Shown here one piece after another: positions 24,572 to 35,124 of a DNA stretch of 64,000 bases; within the stretch, counting starts at the first letter, position 1; every line of letters starts with the position of its first letter. Below the pieces are notes generated by a model. The model did no database searches, was not told where the DNA came from, and saw only the letters and a program-made list of their open reading frames with translations. Made by a program: the position numbers and the translations under genes. The DNA is taken from the NCBI GenBank assembly GCA_019915135.1, contig JAHLMK010000004.1, forward strand, positions 1,302,001 to 1,366,000, in the 5' to 3' direction. This DNA is from Strobilurus pachycystidiatus. Taxonomy: Eukaryota; Basidiomycota; Agaricomycetes; Agaricales; Physalacriaceae.

Positions 24572-26476
24572 ATGGCGGAACGAGTGGCAGCGATAGCCCA
24601 GGAGACTTCGATAGAGACCATGGTCAGGCCTGCTTCCAGCCAAGGAGTAAAGCGGAGAGCATCACCCAGTCCTGAGGAGGACGACACAGTCAGGCCGAAG
24701 AGGATCAGGGAAGATTCTCCAAGCAACGAGGAGGACGCCGTTGCTGCATCACTACAGACTATTTCCACCATTCCTGTCGTCGATGGAGTGGCGTTCGCAG
24801 ACGATCTCGCGCAAGAGCTGCAATGTGGCTGCTGCTCCGAGCTTGTCTATCGCCCCGTCGTGGTGCGTGTTTTCGGATTACTACATATCTTCTCTCTTAC
24901 ACAACCCAAGGTCAATCCCTGCCAGCATTTCTTCTGTGGTAGCTGTTGTGCCCTATGGATTCGTGTAAGTGGCATGTTCTTCCCCGACAAGTCGGAGCGG
25001 CCTCGCCGGAGCCGTGTTGTGTACTTGTACTTGAATCTGTGCTCCTAGCGTCGTCGGGTGTCCTATCTTCAGTGATGCTCATGTTCACTCCAGAATGGCG
25101 GAAGCAACTGCCCCGCATGCCGTAGCCTCTGCACAACCGTCGTCCCGTCCCGCCCTCTCCAAACCGTCGTCGATGTCCTCCTCCGCGCAGTCCCCAGCAA
25201 GATGCGTGCCGAACGCGAACGCCAGCAAGCAGATGCAATCTACTCGGCGGGCACCATTATGCGGGTAGGCACCTCTTTGCTATGAACGCGCTTCCAGGAT
25301 CACCGAATCCGCATTTAGATTCCTCCGCCACGCGAGCCTTCGCCTCCTCCAAATCTGAATCCAAGTGACTACGCGCGTCCGTGCCCACACTGTCAGCCTG
25401 GAAATGCCTTTGGGTACACTTGCCCTCAGCCGATAGTAGACCCCACCATGGATGTTGAGCATGCATGGCCCCTGGATGACGGTCCGCCACCTGGCCACTT
25501 GCATTGTGGCAATTGGCAAGTCTTGTACAGCTTCAACTTCGGTCATTCGAATCTGATGACTGACTTCAGTGAGAATCTTCTCGCGATCAACGCACCGACG
25601 ACCACTAGATGCGACTTTTGCCAAGTCTCATTCTGCGGAATCAATATACCGGTCCGCTGTGTTGCAGTGCATGTCGTGGCCCAGCACTTGCACGATATGG
25701 CGGACTTGACAGACTTTATCCAGTCCGCGGACGTTTACGAATGTTTCAACAATAACACAATAGAGGTCGACCTCATGCTAGACTATCTTACGTCGCGTAA
25801 TCTCACCCCAAGGCATATCTATCGCGACGTACGTTCCATTCTTATCATTCAATCAACTTCCACGCCTGATGACGCGTCAGATCGTGCTCCATATCCAGAG
25901 CCAACCCCAGAAGTTCCAACCATTGTTTGATCTGGACCTTTTCTCGGATCTGCACCAAGTTACGGCTGGTGTCGACCCGGATCCTACTGCCGACCGACGT
26001 AGGATCTGCAGGATGTGTGCGACAGAGGTGATGTTATACGGTCTCAAGGACTGGTGGGTTAGAGTACGCCCCGCAGATCCCGATCGAAAAGATTGCTCTG
26101 AAGGCGGCGGCTGCGCGCGCCAGAAAGATCTCGGTACGTGTGTTCCTGGCTCCATGTCGCGGTTGCTAATCGATGCCGACACTCCTTAGCTCATGCTAAA
26201 GAATGTATGTCGTGATCCTCTGCCCTACTGATATGCACTGAACAGGAGCTTTGAACAGTCAATCATATCATCGGGAGCCAACCTGCGCCACCATCTTCTA
26301 GCGCAGAAGCAGAACAGCTGTCGGAGACAACCGTTTCATCTGCATCTTCAGGCGAGAGCTCCTCGACACCCGACCCAGCTCCCATCCAACCTATTGGAGA
26401 AGTTCTTATCGACAGTGACATGGACATCGACCATATTTCCATCCCCATACTGGATTCACAGCCTCTAATGCTCTAA
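24572..26476 (+). CDS. RING finger protein with CHFR-type cysteine-rich domain (no FHA)
   Basis: Predicted 485-aa E3 ubiquitin-ligase-like protein. Exons: 24572-24862, 24911-24964, 25094-25264, 25319-25515, 25570-25828, 25881-26133, 26190-26204, 26259-26476. A charged N-terminus is followed by a RING finger near residues 87-130 (ELQCGCCSELVYRPVV, NPCQHFFCGSCCALWIR, NCPACRSLC), then several CxxC pairs: CPHCQPGNAFGYTCPQP, HCGNCENLL and CDFCQVSFCGINIPVRC. These, with RICRMCATEVMLYGLKDWW, match the cysteine-rich region of CHFR, the mitotic checkpoint ligase. The amino-terminal FHA domain of animal CHFR is absent. Intron 25516-25569 is a GC-AG intron with a GCAAGT donor, and exon 7 is only 15 bases. 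The C-terminus is Ser/acidic-rich. Confidence 0.88.
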
Positions 26477-26708
26477 TTGGGTCGATCTGTCCGCATCATA
26501 CTATCTTGCACCTTGTTTTGTATATTGCTTGCTGTACCTGGATTTCTCAACACTGTGTATGCCCTACATACATACAGGCCTTTGAGCCATTAGCCTACTG
26601 ATAATGATACTGCCGACTTGAATGATAGATAACTTCTGCTAGTGATAAGTTTTGAAGCATACGCGCAAGGCCACGAGAGAGCAAGGCTAGTAACTAGTAA
26701 TGTGCAGA

Positions 26709-27290
26709 TTACACGAGATTCTTTGCTCTGGCTATGGCCTTTTTGCGAGCTTTCTGTACTCTCGAGCGCACCCAGACGCCATTTTGGACGGCGGGACCCC
26801 AACTACTGCAAATTAGAGCGGGGACGGAGGAAGGGATGGAAATGCGCACCCCCGAGTTTTCTTCTTTGGTGGAGGTTCGTGTGCAAAAGCCTCTACAGGC
26901 TGCCCTATCCGGTACTTCTCCATACACCAGAGCATATACCTGAGCCAAATATGAACACGAACAACGGCGAAGAAAATGATGCGACGTACCTGCGGTCCCG
27001 TACGCCCACACCAGCCTCCTTCAAGTCGACACGAGTCTTCATCCAGAACTCCTCCCAGCTCTCGACCGTCAACTTGGTGTCCATTTCGCGTCCGATGGAC
27101 TTGAGAAAATCGGCGGGGCTGGCGATGTTGCCTGTATGTTGTTATAGCGGGTCACAGGTTGGACAAGCACGGGAAATGCACCTCGCTGGGGCGGAATGGG
27201 CTTCAGCGTGGAAAGGCAGCGAGCAAAAAGGAAAGAGCGCGTCGGTGTCTGCAGACACCGGCTGGCCGCGGACCACGACATGAAGTTCAT
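26709..27290 (-). CDS. FYV4: Mitochondrial small-subunit ribosomal protein mS41 (IGR motif)
   Basis: Predicted 145-aa protein, exons from the right: 27290-27182, 27131-26990, 26939-26850, 26805-26709. The N-terminus (MNFMSWSAASRCLQTPTRS) is Arg/Ser-rich without acidic residues, as expected of a mitochondrial targeting peptide. The core NIASPADFLKSIGREMDT contains the IGR motif that defines the mS41/Fyv4 family, followed by WEEFWMKTRVDLKEAGV and RDRRYMLWCMEKYRIGQ. The tail is basic (KARKKAIARAK). It is part of the mitochondrial 37S ribosomal subunit. The gene is head-to-head with the SAM carrier, with only 32 bases between the two ATGs. Confidence 0.88.
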
Positions 27291-27322
27291 GAGAAAGAAA
27301 TATGGGGCACGTGATACAGTAC
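27291..27322. promoter_or_regulatory. 32-base bidirectional start region, mS41 / SAM carrier
   Basis: The two divergent start codons are only 32 bases apart, so the two transcripts either share a minimal core with almost no leader or have leaders reaching into each other's coding region. A CACGTG E-box-like hexamer lies at 27308-27313, between the two genes. Confidence 0.5.
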
Positions 27323-28186
27323 ATGTCCTCTCCTGCCTTCATCCACTCGCTCATCGTACGTCGCATCTGCGCCAGCTCGGCCGGAAAACAATGATGTATC
27401 CCCTCCTCAGGCTGGCGGGCTCGCCGGGACAGCGGTGGATGTCCTTTTCTTCCCACTCGACACGCTGAAGACGCGGCTGCAGTCCTCGCGCGGCTTCTTC
27501 GCGTCGGGCGGCTTCCGCTCCATCTACTCTGGCATTGGTTCTGTAGCGCTTGGGTCATCTCCGGGCGCGGCGGTCTTCTTCTCGGTATACGACACACTCA
27601 AGTCCGTCCTGGCCCGGAACACAGAGCTGCACACACCCGTTATCCACCTCACAGCGGCGTCGGTGGGCGAGGTCGCTGCGTGTTTGATTCGGGTCCCGAC
27701 AGAGGTCATTAAGACTCGCACTCAGACGGCACAATACGCGTCGTCGTGGGATGCACTTCGCGCCACATCTCCTGCTGGCCTTTATCGGGGATTCGGCATC
27801 ACAGTCATGCGAGAGATACCGTTCACATCAATTCAATTCCCGCTGTACGAGTTTCTCAAAACTCAGGACGTCGCTCCGTACGCTGTTTGCGGCAGCTTGG
27901 CTGGTGGAGTAGCAGCAGCATTAACGACACCCTTGGATGTCTTGAAGACTCGTATCATGCTCGAGAAAAACAAGGTATGAGTCACTTCATTCACGTCGCT
28001 CGAACCATCCTGATTTCCCCGTTATAGACCAGCGTCTTAACCATCTTGAGTACCATCCTTCGGACTCAAGGTCCGACCGCACTTTTCGCCGGAATTGTAC
28101 CACGAACACTTTGGATCTCGGCAGGCGGTGCTGTCTTCTTAGGTGTATACGAGGTAGCTGTCGATGCGCTGAAACCCAAGGCATAG
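27323..28186 (+). CDS. PET8: Mitochondrial S-adenosylmethionine carrier
   Basis: Predicted 251-aa inner-membrane carrier of the SLC25 family, exons 27323-27355, 27411-27974, 28028-28186. Three repeats each begin with a carrier signature: PLDTLKTRLQS, PTEVIKTRTQT and PLDVLKTRIML. The stretches AGGLAGTAVDVLFFPLD, GGFRSIYSGIGSVALGSSPG and FTSIQFPLYEFLK are characteristic of the SAM carrier (yeast Pet8/Sam5, human SLC25A26). It exchanges cytosolic SAM for mitochondrial S-adenosylhomocysteine, supplying methyl groups for rRNA, lipoate, biotin and quinone metabolism. The first exon encodes only MSSPAFIHSLI. The length is close to the family's usual 260-280 residues. Confidence 0.93.
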
Positions 28187-29984
28187 AGGGAAAGACAGCA
28201 TGACGCTAGCAACGACCATTGTATGGCCCAAGGTTTCCTAGTATTGTAATTATTTTAGACAGGTACCGACTGAAAATGTTTTTGCGTGTTGATGTCAATA
28301 CACCGGACATGCTGGGGAGCTTGGATCTGCTCGAGCGTTTCGTCCGCATGCACAGTGTTTAGTGATGCCAAATCTTACGTGTATGGCGCGAGGGACGGTA
28401 AGCACTGTAGAGAAATTGGTAGCCTACAGCACGGCACTCCTCGGAGTGGTATTCAATCTATCTTGATTTAGATGTCGTCCAGTTATTCACGAGAGAAACG
28501 GGGGTAAATTATATCACTATGGGAAAGTAGTTGCGTTTGATGCTGCCCTGCAGGACGCATGCTGCTTCAATCTCACTGAATGAGTAGTAACGAGTGTCGA
28601 GAAGACCAACCCAAAGAGATCTTGATACAACGAGCCCTCAAGTTGGTTTTTGAGTGATGACACCGCGCCACCTCTGGTCTAATTGTAGAGATTACTGCAA
28701 AGTCCCTCGTAATTACTATCCGACTGGACGGGTCATTGAGTTGTACCCCGTTTGCACATAAGACATCCTGGTCAAATAAAGAGTAACTATGCAGCATCTA
28801 TTGGTTAAGCCTGAGGTACGTGATTTTCCTGGGTTTATGGGTGGATTTCCGGTGTCCGAGTCGTTGAACGTGTCCAGGGGAGTTGACGCCACGCATGGCA
28901 TGTTCGTGGTTCCTCCTTCTCAAAAGTATCTGCAGCCGCATTCTTCAGCTGAGGCCGAAGGCTGAGCGCTGAGGGCTGAGGTGGCTGAAGAAGAGCTGTG
29001 AAGGTCGCTGCAAGTTCGTCGCGCCGCCGATCATTGATCATTGTTGCCGGAGAGAATTTAGAAAGTGCCTAATTAGGTATTTACTTAGGGTAGGTTCTAC
29101 CGTACTAACGTAGTAAGGTGTATACAGTATAGGCTCCATCACGGTGGTGCTCCCAGTACATTCGAAGTGTCAGATATAGATGCGTCTCAAAGTACTTTTT
29201 TGTCTTGAGCTAACGAGGAAGGAAATAATTGGTTAGGCGGGTGCGCCAGTCTACCACTGACTACCATTGACAGACACACAAGCGCCTTGCGCACCTAGGC
29301 CTGATCCGAATTAGGCAATCAACTGACGTCACATTACCGAACGCCTCCCTCTTGCTTTGCGTGCTTGGACTCTGCTACTTATTCGCGACACTATGGGTAT
29401 TGGGGGTATGTAGTCATATTATCTAGATCACAAGCTCTACTACTCTGAGTTCATCAGCCAGAGTCTGGTTGGGCTTTTGTTATTGATTCACATATGATCT
29501 TGAGAAATGATCGCAATCCATGGCCAGCAGCGAAGCCTGAGTTCATCACGAATACTGTAAGTTACCAGGGACACACAAGTGAAAGTGCAGTCAACTACGG
29601 CAGCACAGTATTACTTCCAAGTTTGGCTAGATGAAGACGGCGGGACTCTGTATGCGCGTTGTCCTTTGCGAGTCACTTCCACAGTAGTATCACAGGGTCA
29701 GCCCTTGTATAGGCTCGCGCTGATTAGCTGACACTCTGTCAGCGCCACGAAGTATTCACGGCCTCCATGTGAACACTTGAACTTTGGCAAACATGAAAAC
29801 CCTCCCTAAGTCCGGATACCAGCCCGCGATCCCGTGGTACCCGTACGCGTGTCATCGATCGATACGGGGAACTTCAACCCGGGGGAAGTCAGGCTCTCTA
29901 GCCTCGTAAACCATTACCATCACCATCACCTTCTCACAGGCTTACAGCATACAGGAGTTGACAACCCATCTTTAAGCTTTAACC
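28187..29984. other. Gene-poor 1.8-kb region
   Basis: No supported gene. It contains a short GCTGAG repeat (listed separately), a 10-bp palindrome CCTAATTAGG at 29068-29077, and a short CCAT/CATCAC run near 29911-29930 upstream of the DUF427 gene. Open frames here are short and compositionally random. Confidence 0.4.
28948..28989 (+). repeat. Imperfect GCTGAG hexamer repeats
   Basis: Five GCTGAG or GCTGAA units occur within 42 bases (28948, 28961, 28968, 28975, 28984), separated by 1-7 bases. This is a short low-complexity tract without evident function. Confidence 0.6.
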
Positions 29985-30425
29985 ATGAAAGCCACCCTTA
30001 ATGGCACGGTTCTGGCTGAGTCCAACGACACCATCGTCGTCGAGAACAATCATTACTTCCCTCCATCCTCCATCAAGAAAGACTTCTTCACCGACTCCAA
30101 CACGAGCTCGATCTGTCCTTGGAAAGGGTTCGTGAACTAGCAGCGCACGCTTCATCCTGTTGAATGACAGTCAGGACGGCGTCGTACTATAATGCGGAGG
30201 TCGACGGAAAGTCTGTGAACGATGTTGCTTGGTACGTAGTGGTCGTCCTCGTAGTCATCTTGTGCTCAACTGGTGTCACTATTAGGTACTACCCCCAACC
30301 ATTTGAGAAAGCCAAGAATATTGCGGGATATGTAGCATTCTATAAGGTCGCGTTCAGTATTGCTTCTCCGTTGGCATACACTGATGTACTTCTAAAATGA
30401 ACAGAACAAAGTCACGATCGAATAA
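29985..30425 (+). CDS. DUF427 domain protein
   Basis: Predicted 93-aa protein that is one whole DUF427 domain. Exons 29985-30127, 30175-30231, 30286-30346, 30405-30425. The family motifs are evident: KATLNGTVLAESNDTIVVEN at the start, HYFPPSSIKKDFF, SICPWKGTASYYN, VAWYYPQPFEKAKNIAGYVA and the end FYKNKVTIE. The fold is a small beta-barrel found in bacteria and fungi; the biochemical role is unknown. No targeting signal is visible. Intron 1 uses the second of two possible acceptors (30174), which keeps the WKG-TASYYN junction conserved in the family. Confidence 0.9.
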
Positions 30426-31071
30426 AGCCCAGCGTACTCCCAGCGCTCGCCGCTAATAATCGTCTTTGTAACATATCTGTAATTCCTTGTACTCCTAGTG
30501 CGTTCGAGAAGCTTTGAGCTCCGGACCCCGCCAGACGCCAAATACTATTCCAAAGTGGGGAGCACCGATTTGACCGTATCGCGGCGTCTACTGTCTCGTT
30601 GAAGGGCTGGTATATTCGAGTCCGCCTGCGGGCGTCAAATTCCTACTCACATGCTTGTTGTCAGCAGGTGCTCAGCTCTTTCTTTGGAGTCTACCACCAT
30701 TAGGCCCCTTGCGATTGTTTATTTGATCAAGACTAGGAAAGCTCAGCTTAAGACTGACCGATTGCTTACCAGGAGATCTACACGCTCAGACATTCTCTCT
30801 GCTGCTTTGAAGTCGGCTCGGGGTTGATCATAACAACAGACCTTGCGGATTATGGTGATGATTTCGAAAGGTGACGCTCTCGAGCCGCTTAGTTACTATG
30901 GTCGCTATCTATCTATGGCATTGCGCATACCATTTAGGTTTAAGCGACCGCTCCCGCAGGCGGGGATCAACGCTGACCAATAGATTCTGGGTCCTGGACT
31001 AGTCACGATCCCACCTATAAGAGTGAGACGAGCTAGCACTCTCTAGGCATTCAAGAGTCACCTTTCCCATC
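30426..31071 (+). promoter_or_regulatory. Intergenic region with CCAAT and TATA boxes
   Basis: No coding region supported. A CCAAT box at 30977-30981 and a TATAAG box at 31016-31021 lie 91 and 51 bases before the ATG of the small secreted-peptide gene. Such a clean pair suggests a strongly or conditionally expressed promoter. Confidence 0.55.
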
Positions 31072-31273
31072 ATGCAAACAAACCTTCTCGCCACTGTCTT
31101 CATCCTCTTGGCTGCTGTCATCATGGGCACAGTCGCTGCACCTACTGTGCCTCACTGCGGTAGAGACATCCTTGAAGCGGTATGTCCCATGTCTGGCATT
31201 GCACATCGCCTGGACTCTTCTCAAGACACATCCGCAGAGAGATGACGATATCATGATTGGGCCCGTATGCTGA
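31072..31273 (+). CDS. Small secreted peptide (47 residues), uncharacterised
   Basis: Two exons, 31072-31179 and 31238-31273, with a 58-base GT-AG intron. The N-terminus (MQTNLLATVFILLAAVIMGT) is a textbook signal peptide with probable cleavage after AVAA-type residues. The mature part is about 25 residues, starts APTVPHCGRD and ends with DDDIMIGPVC, so it holds two cysteines. If the intron is retained, the frame stays open to 31245 and encodes a 57-residue form with a different tail. I recognise no family. The end GPVC is not a CaaX prenylation box, so a mating pheromone is unlikely. The promoter has TATA and CCAAT boxes. It is too short for routine gene calling. Confidence 0.5.
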
Positions 31274-31682
31274 AGACGTCTTTCAGATTCTTAAGATAGA
31301 TTTGAGATGCATATGGATGTGTGTAAGTGGCGTACATAACTTGTATACACGCATCTGAATTTCGTGTAGTTGCAGTAGGACTGTTGGAACTGTCATAGAA
31401 GTTAGAATAGACATACAACCTAGGCTTTGGAATAATGATATTACACAAGAAAATAGCATAGTGAGATATGAGCGCTTTGAACACCTGAATGCATACGAAT
31501 GGGTAAGGGTTTTCAAAGTAAGTTCCAGATTCACAACTCCACCGAGTTGAACAAGCAAGATGCGCCGCTGGATATACATACGTCTGTGACGGTTTGTACA
31601 CTGCTTATTATACAATGTATGTACCCAAGAATGTGAAAAGGTAGTATCGTTCGATTCAAGAAAGGGTTCTACGTTCAATAAA
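31274..31682. other. Convergent intergenic region
   Basis: No gene seen. The A/T-rich interval lies between the 3' ends of the secreted-peptide gene and the spindle-pole protein gene. A minus-strand open frame of 131 codons here has no domain. Confidence 0.4.
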
Positions 31683-34600
31683 TTATGCGAAGATAGGGTT
31701 TCTCTTAGCGCCTTGGGCCTGGCCTTGCGGTCGCGCCTGCTTTCCAGACGCGACGTACGACTTGTCCTTGAACGTCAGGAGATCATAAAGGTTGGCGATT
31801 TGATCACCCTAGAGAGACCTATGAGCGAAAGAGTAATGAGTAGCACGACGAGACACTAACCTTCTGCTCCAGGATGTCAACGACTTCACGAAGATGGCGG
31901 GCGAGGAGATTCCGCTTCGGTACGTCCGAAATAGCGTCCATGACCTTGTACTGGTCAGCGAGTTCAACGTAGACACTGTAGAAAACTCATGAGACACGCC
32001 GAGGCAACAACAATATGCGTACTGACCTTTTGTAATGTGTAAAGTCATCTTCTAGTTCGCGGATGACTTTGGTCAATACAGTCTGGGGCGGGGTACCATT
32101 CCTGGTTCCTTGGCCAGCGAACGCAACACGAGGGACTTGTCTCTCAGCACCAGATCCAGACCTCGGCCGACCCGCGTCCCGGTCCATCTCTTCTGAGCCC
32201 TCCGCGAAGCCCTCATCTTCCTCATTCTGCTCTCCAAGCGCTCCGTCCACCTCATCCTCTTGCTCGTCAAGGTGAGCCCGGTCAAACCGGCTGGGAAGCC
32301 ACGAAGGCGACGTAGGCCGTCTCTCATCGCAGTTCCTACGTCGCCGAAAGCACACATTACAGGTCTTCTCGTTATGTTCCGGTGCAGAGAAGAAAAGGCG
32401 CTCGAGACGCGCGCCACGGATCTGCGGAAATGGCGTTGTTCGCAATTCCTCTTCTTCGTCGATGGGAAGCTGTCGACGGTTGTGACGGGTTGCATGTGCA
32501 GGAGTAGGAGCAGCGGGACGCGCGATGTCCGGTCGCCGCCGCCTCGATGGACCTGGAGTAGGCGGGCGCTCCTCCTCCTCCGACACATTGTCCTGCTCCA
32601 CGGTCTGTTCGAGCTGTGTAGCAATATCGAAGGCTTGAGAGCGAGACTCTGTGTGGTCCTCAACATCCCCAGAATGCGATCCCATCGATTCGGACAGACC
32701 AGAGCGGCGCTCCTCGATATCAGCAGAGATTTGCTCCAACTCCTCGTCGTCAATGAAACGACCAGGATTGGCAGACATCCCCGACGACCCAAGTGTTGCG
32801 TGATCTGTACGCATGGTCTGTTCCACACCGCCTACATTCCTTCGCGAAGGGCCAGGTTTGTCAAATGCGCCATCATCCAGTTCTTCTTCTTCCTCGTCAG
32901 ATGAATTTCCCTCGACAGCGAAGTCCGCAGTAATAGGCTCCTCCACGGGAGAAGTCTCATCTGCACGAGTCCGGGAGTTCTCCCTGGCGGTGCGGCGTTC
33001 TTTCAGCCCCTCTTCAACCACTCCGCGAAGCACTTCGACCTCTCCCGCAAGACGTTCCACCTCTGATCTGAGCCTGTCAATTTCAGCAGACTTGTCCTTC
33101 AATGTTCGATGATCACTATCGCGCAGGTTACGGAGCTCGGTCAAGAGTGCTTGGTGAGAAGACAGTTCTTCGGTTAGACGCGAAAGATGAGATCGCAAGG
33201 TGGCTACCAGAGCCTCGAGAGCTAGAGGCGACATGAGTTAACGACTCGGCGCAGTAAGATGACTTTGTGTTACCTTTCTTCTCCTCGACGACTTCTTGAT
33301 ACCGAGAGAGATCCTCTTGGTATATTGAAGCCTCTCTCGCCCTCGCTTTCCCTTTACCCTTCCGTCTGCGAGCCTCTTCGAGTTCGTTCTCCCGTTGCTG
33401 TTGTATCAGAAGCTCTTCTCGGTGCACCAGCATCGAGCGTTCTCGTGCCACCTCGATTTTACACAGCTCGAGCTCATGCTCAAGTTCCCGGACGCGTTTA
33501 CGGCTGACTCCATTCTCGGCCTCCAGTTGTCGAAGCTTAGACTGGACTGCACTGATTGCAGAAAGCAATCGAGCTACGAAATGATGAAGTGAGCAACTAT
33601 GGTGTCGTATTCAGAGGGAGCTTACCGTCACTCTCTCTGGCTTCCCTCGACGCGTTATAGGAATAGTGCGGGATACCTCCCTTCATGGGAGACTCCACAG
33701 CGCTCGTAAGACCGGTCACATCCGGGAGACAGAGTCTACTTTTCGAAGTCAGACCGACAGGGTGAACAGGTTGCTTCAAAGAGCTACGTCGCGGTGCGGG
33801 CTGTACAGGTTCCCTCGTCTGATCTACTGAACGATCCGACTTCCTCGGACGCCGAGCCTTCTCCGCCTCTTCGTCAATCTCTTTAGTCAAGCCCTTGGCC
33901 ATCTTGGTGAACTTGGAGGCCGCCGTCGAGGGAGTTGGCGGTTGCAATCGGACCTCAGGCTGCTGTGGGGATGCGTAGGATGTAAAGAGGTTAGAGCGTT
34001 TAGGATTGCGTGGTTTGGGAGTAGGAAAGTCCTGTTCGTCGATAGGAAGGGTAGAATCGCGCCTCAGCGGAGAAGGGGCGTGACGGGGAGTATTTGATGC
34101 TGTTTTGGTGAGTTGGACTGGCGTTTGGCGAGGAGAGCGAGGGCGTTTAGGAGAGAATGAGACTCGGCGCAACGCGTCTGTTATCTTTGGGCGAGAAGAT
34201 GGGCCTTCGGATTCGGAGGACGATGTAGCAGAGGAATGGTGAGACTGTAGTCGAACTGAGCGAGAGCTCTGCGCCGGAGGCGGGAGGTAGCCAGACTCCA
34301 GGATACGATCCAGTTCTGCAGTGTCATCGACGACCATGGGATCGAAAGTCAAGTTTCCGGGAGTCTCGTGCAAATTTAGGGAGAGATTATGTGATCTCGG
34401 CGGTCCACTCACTGGATATCTCGACCTTGACGGGTCCGCGTCGAACACGCTGAGCTTGCTATCGACACCGCCTATGAGATCACGCAGCGGTCGCTCTGGG
34501 TCAAACTCAGCTCCGCTGAGACTGATGTCGCGACGATGCCCTCTGCCGTGAAGACCCGCACTGAGGGTAAGGCCACTAGCATGGTGTGCCGCTGTTGACA

Positions 34601-34940
34601 TGGTCTCGCCACCGTACGGATTGACACCATCCTCATAGTCGTCCTCCATAGTCCTGTATGACCAAGCGTGGTTCATGTCGCCGTCAAAATCGTCGCGGGA
34701 CCTATTTATGAACGAGCGGAATTCGGGAAAAGAGGCTGGATTGGAATTGTGTCTTGCGTATTCGATGCTGTCGTCGTCGTTTTCGATGCGAAAGTCCTCG
34801 CCGTCGTTGGAGGAGAGTCGGAGGGAGATATCCGGTAGATTGTGCTCTAGTTGTATTCGGTCGTGCTCGAGCTCGTCACCCCGAATGGTGAGGTCAAGGA
34901 CCTGTGACCTTGGCTGTCGATTGGGTTTTGGGCGGGACAT
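31683..34940 (-). CDS. Spindle pole body / centrosomal protein (PPC89 - Cep57 type)
   Basis: Predicted 1016-aa protein, exons from the right: 34940-33626, 33573-33274, 33221-32027, 31975-31861, 31808-31683. The N-terminal ~430 residues are Ser/Pro-rich and disordered. Residues ~440-620 form a long coiled coil (KLRQLEAENGVSRKRVRELE, then LEALVATLRSHLSRLTEELS and LRSEVERLAGEVEVLRGVVE), matching the PPC89 centrosome-localisation region. A highly acidic stretch follows. The C-terminus, with a CNVCFRRRRNC element and DDFTHYKSVYVELADQYKVM, KRNLLARHLREVVDILEQKG and QIANLYDLLTF, resembles the Cep57 microtubule-binding domain. S. pombe Ppc89 anchors the spindle-pole-body scaffold. The gene is head-to-head with BMS1. 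Confidence 0.82.
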
Positions 34941-35124
34941 GTGGTAGGAAAGGGAAGCCCCGGTAGTCTCTGGTGTCGCGGGGTGAGGAGGACAAGGGGG
35001 GGCGGGGGAGGTGGATGTACAACAAAAGCCGGTCCAAAACATCGATCAACAAACCCTCAAACGCGGTCTTGGGCACGTGCACCGTGTCTCGTCCAAGCCC
35101 TAACCCTACTTTTTTCCTCTCTTG
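34941..35124. promoter_or_regulatory. Bidirectional promoter, spindle-pole gene / BMS1
   Basis: Only 184 bases separate the two divergent start codons. The segment contains a run of G/C (AGGAGGACAAGGGGGGGCGG-like) and a CCAAGCCCTAACCCTACTTTTTTCC-like C/T-rich leader before BMS1. No TATA box is visible, consistent with housekeeping genes. Confidence 0.5.

Noticed and set aside
29240..29295. GGTGCGC / GCGCACC inverted repeat as terminal repeats of a small transposon
   Set aside because: Only 7 bp match, there is no target-site duplication, and a chance occurrence is likely.
31072..31273. Mating-pheromone precursor
   Set aside because: The peptide has a classical secretory signal and ends GPVC. 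Basidiomycete pheromones are leaderless and end with a CaaX box.
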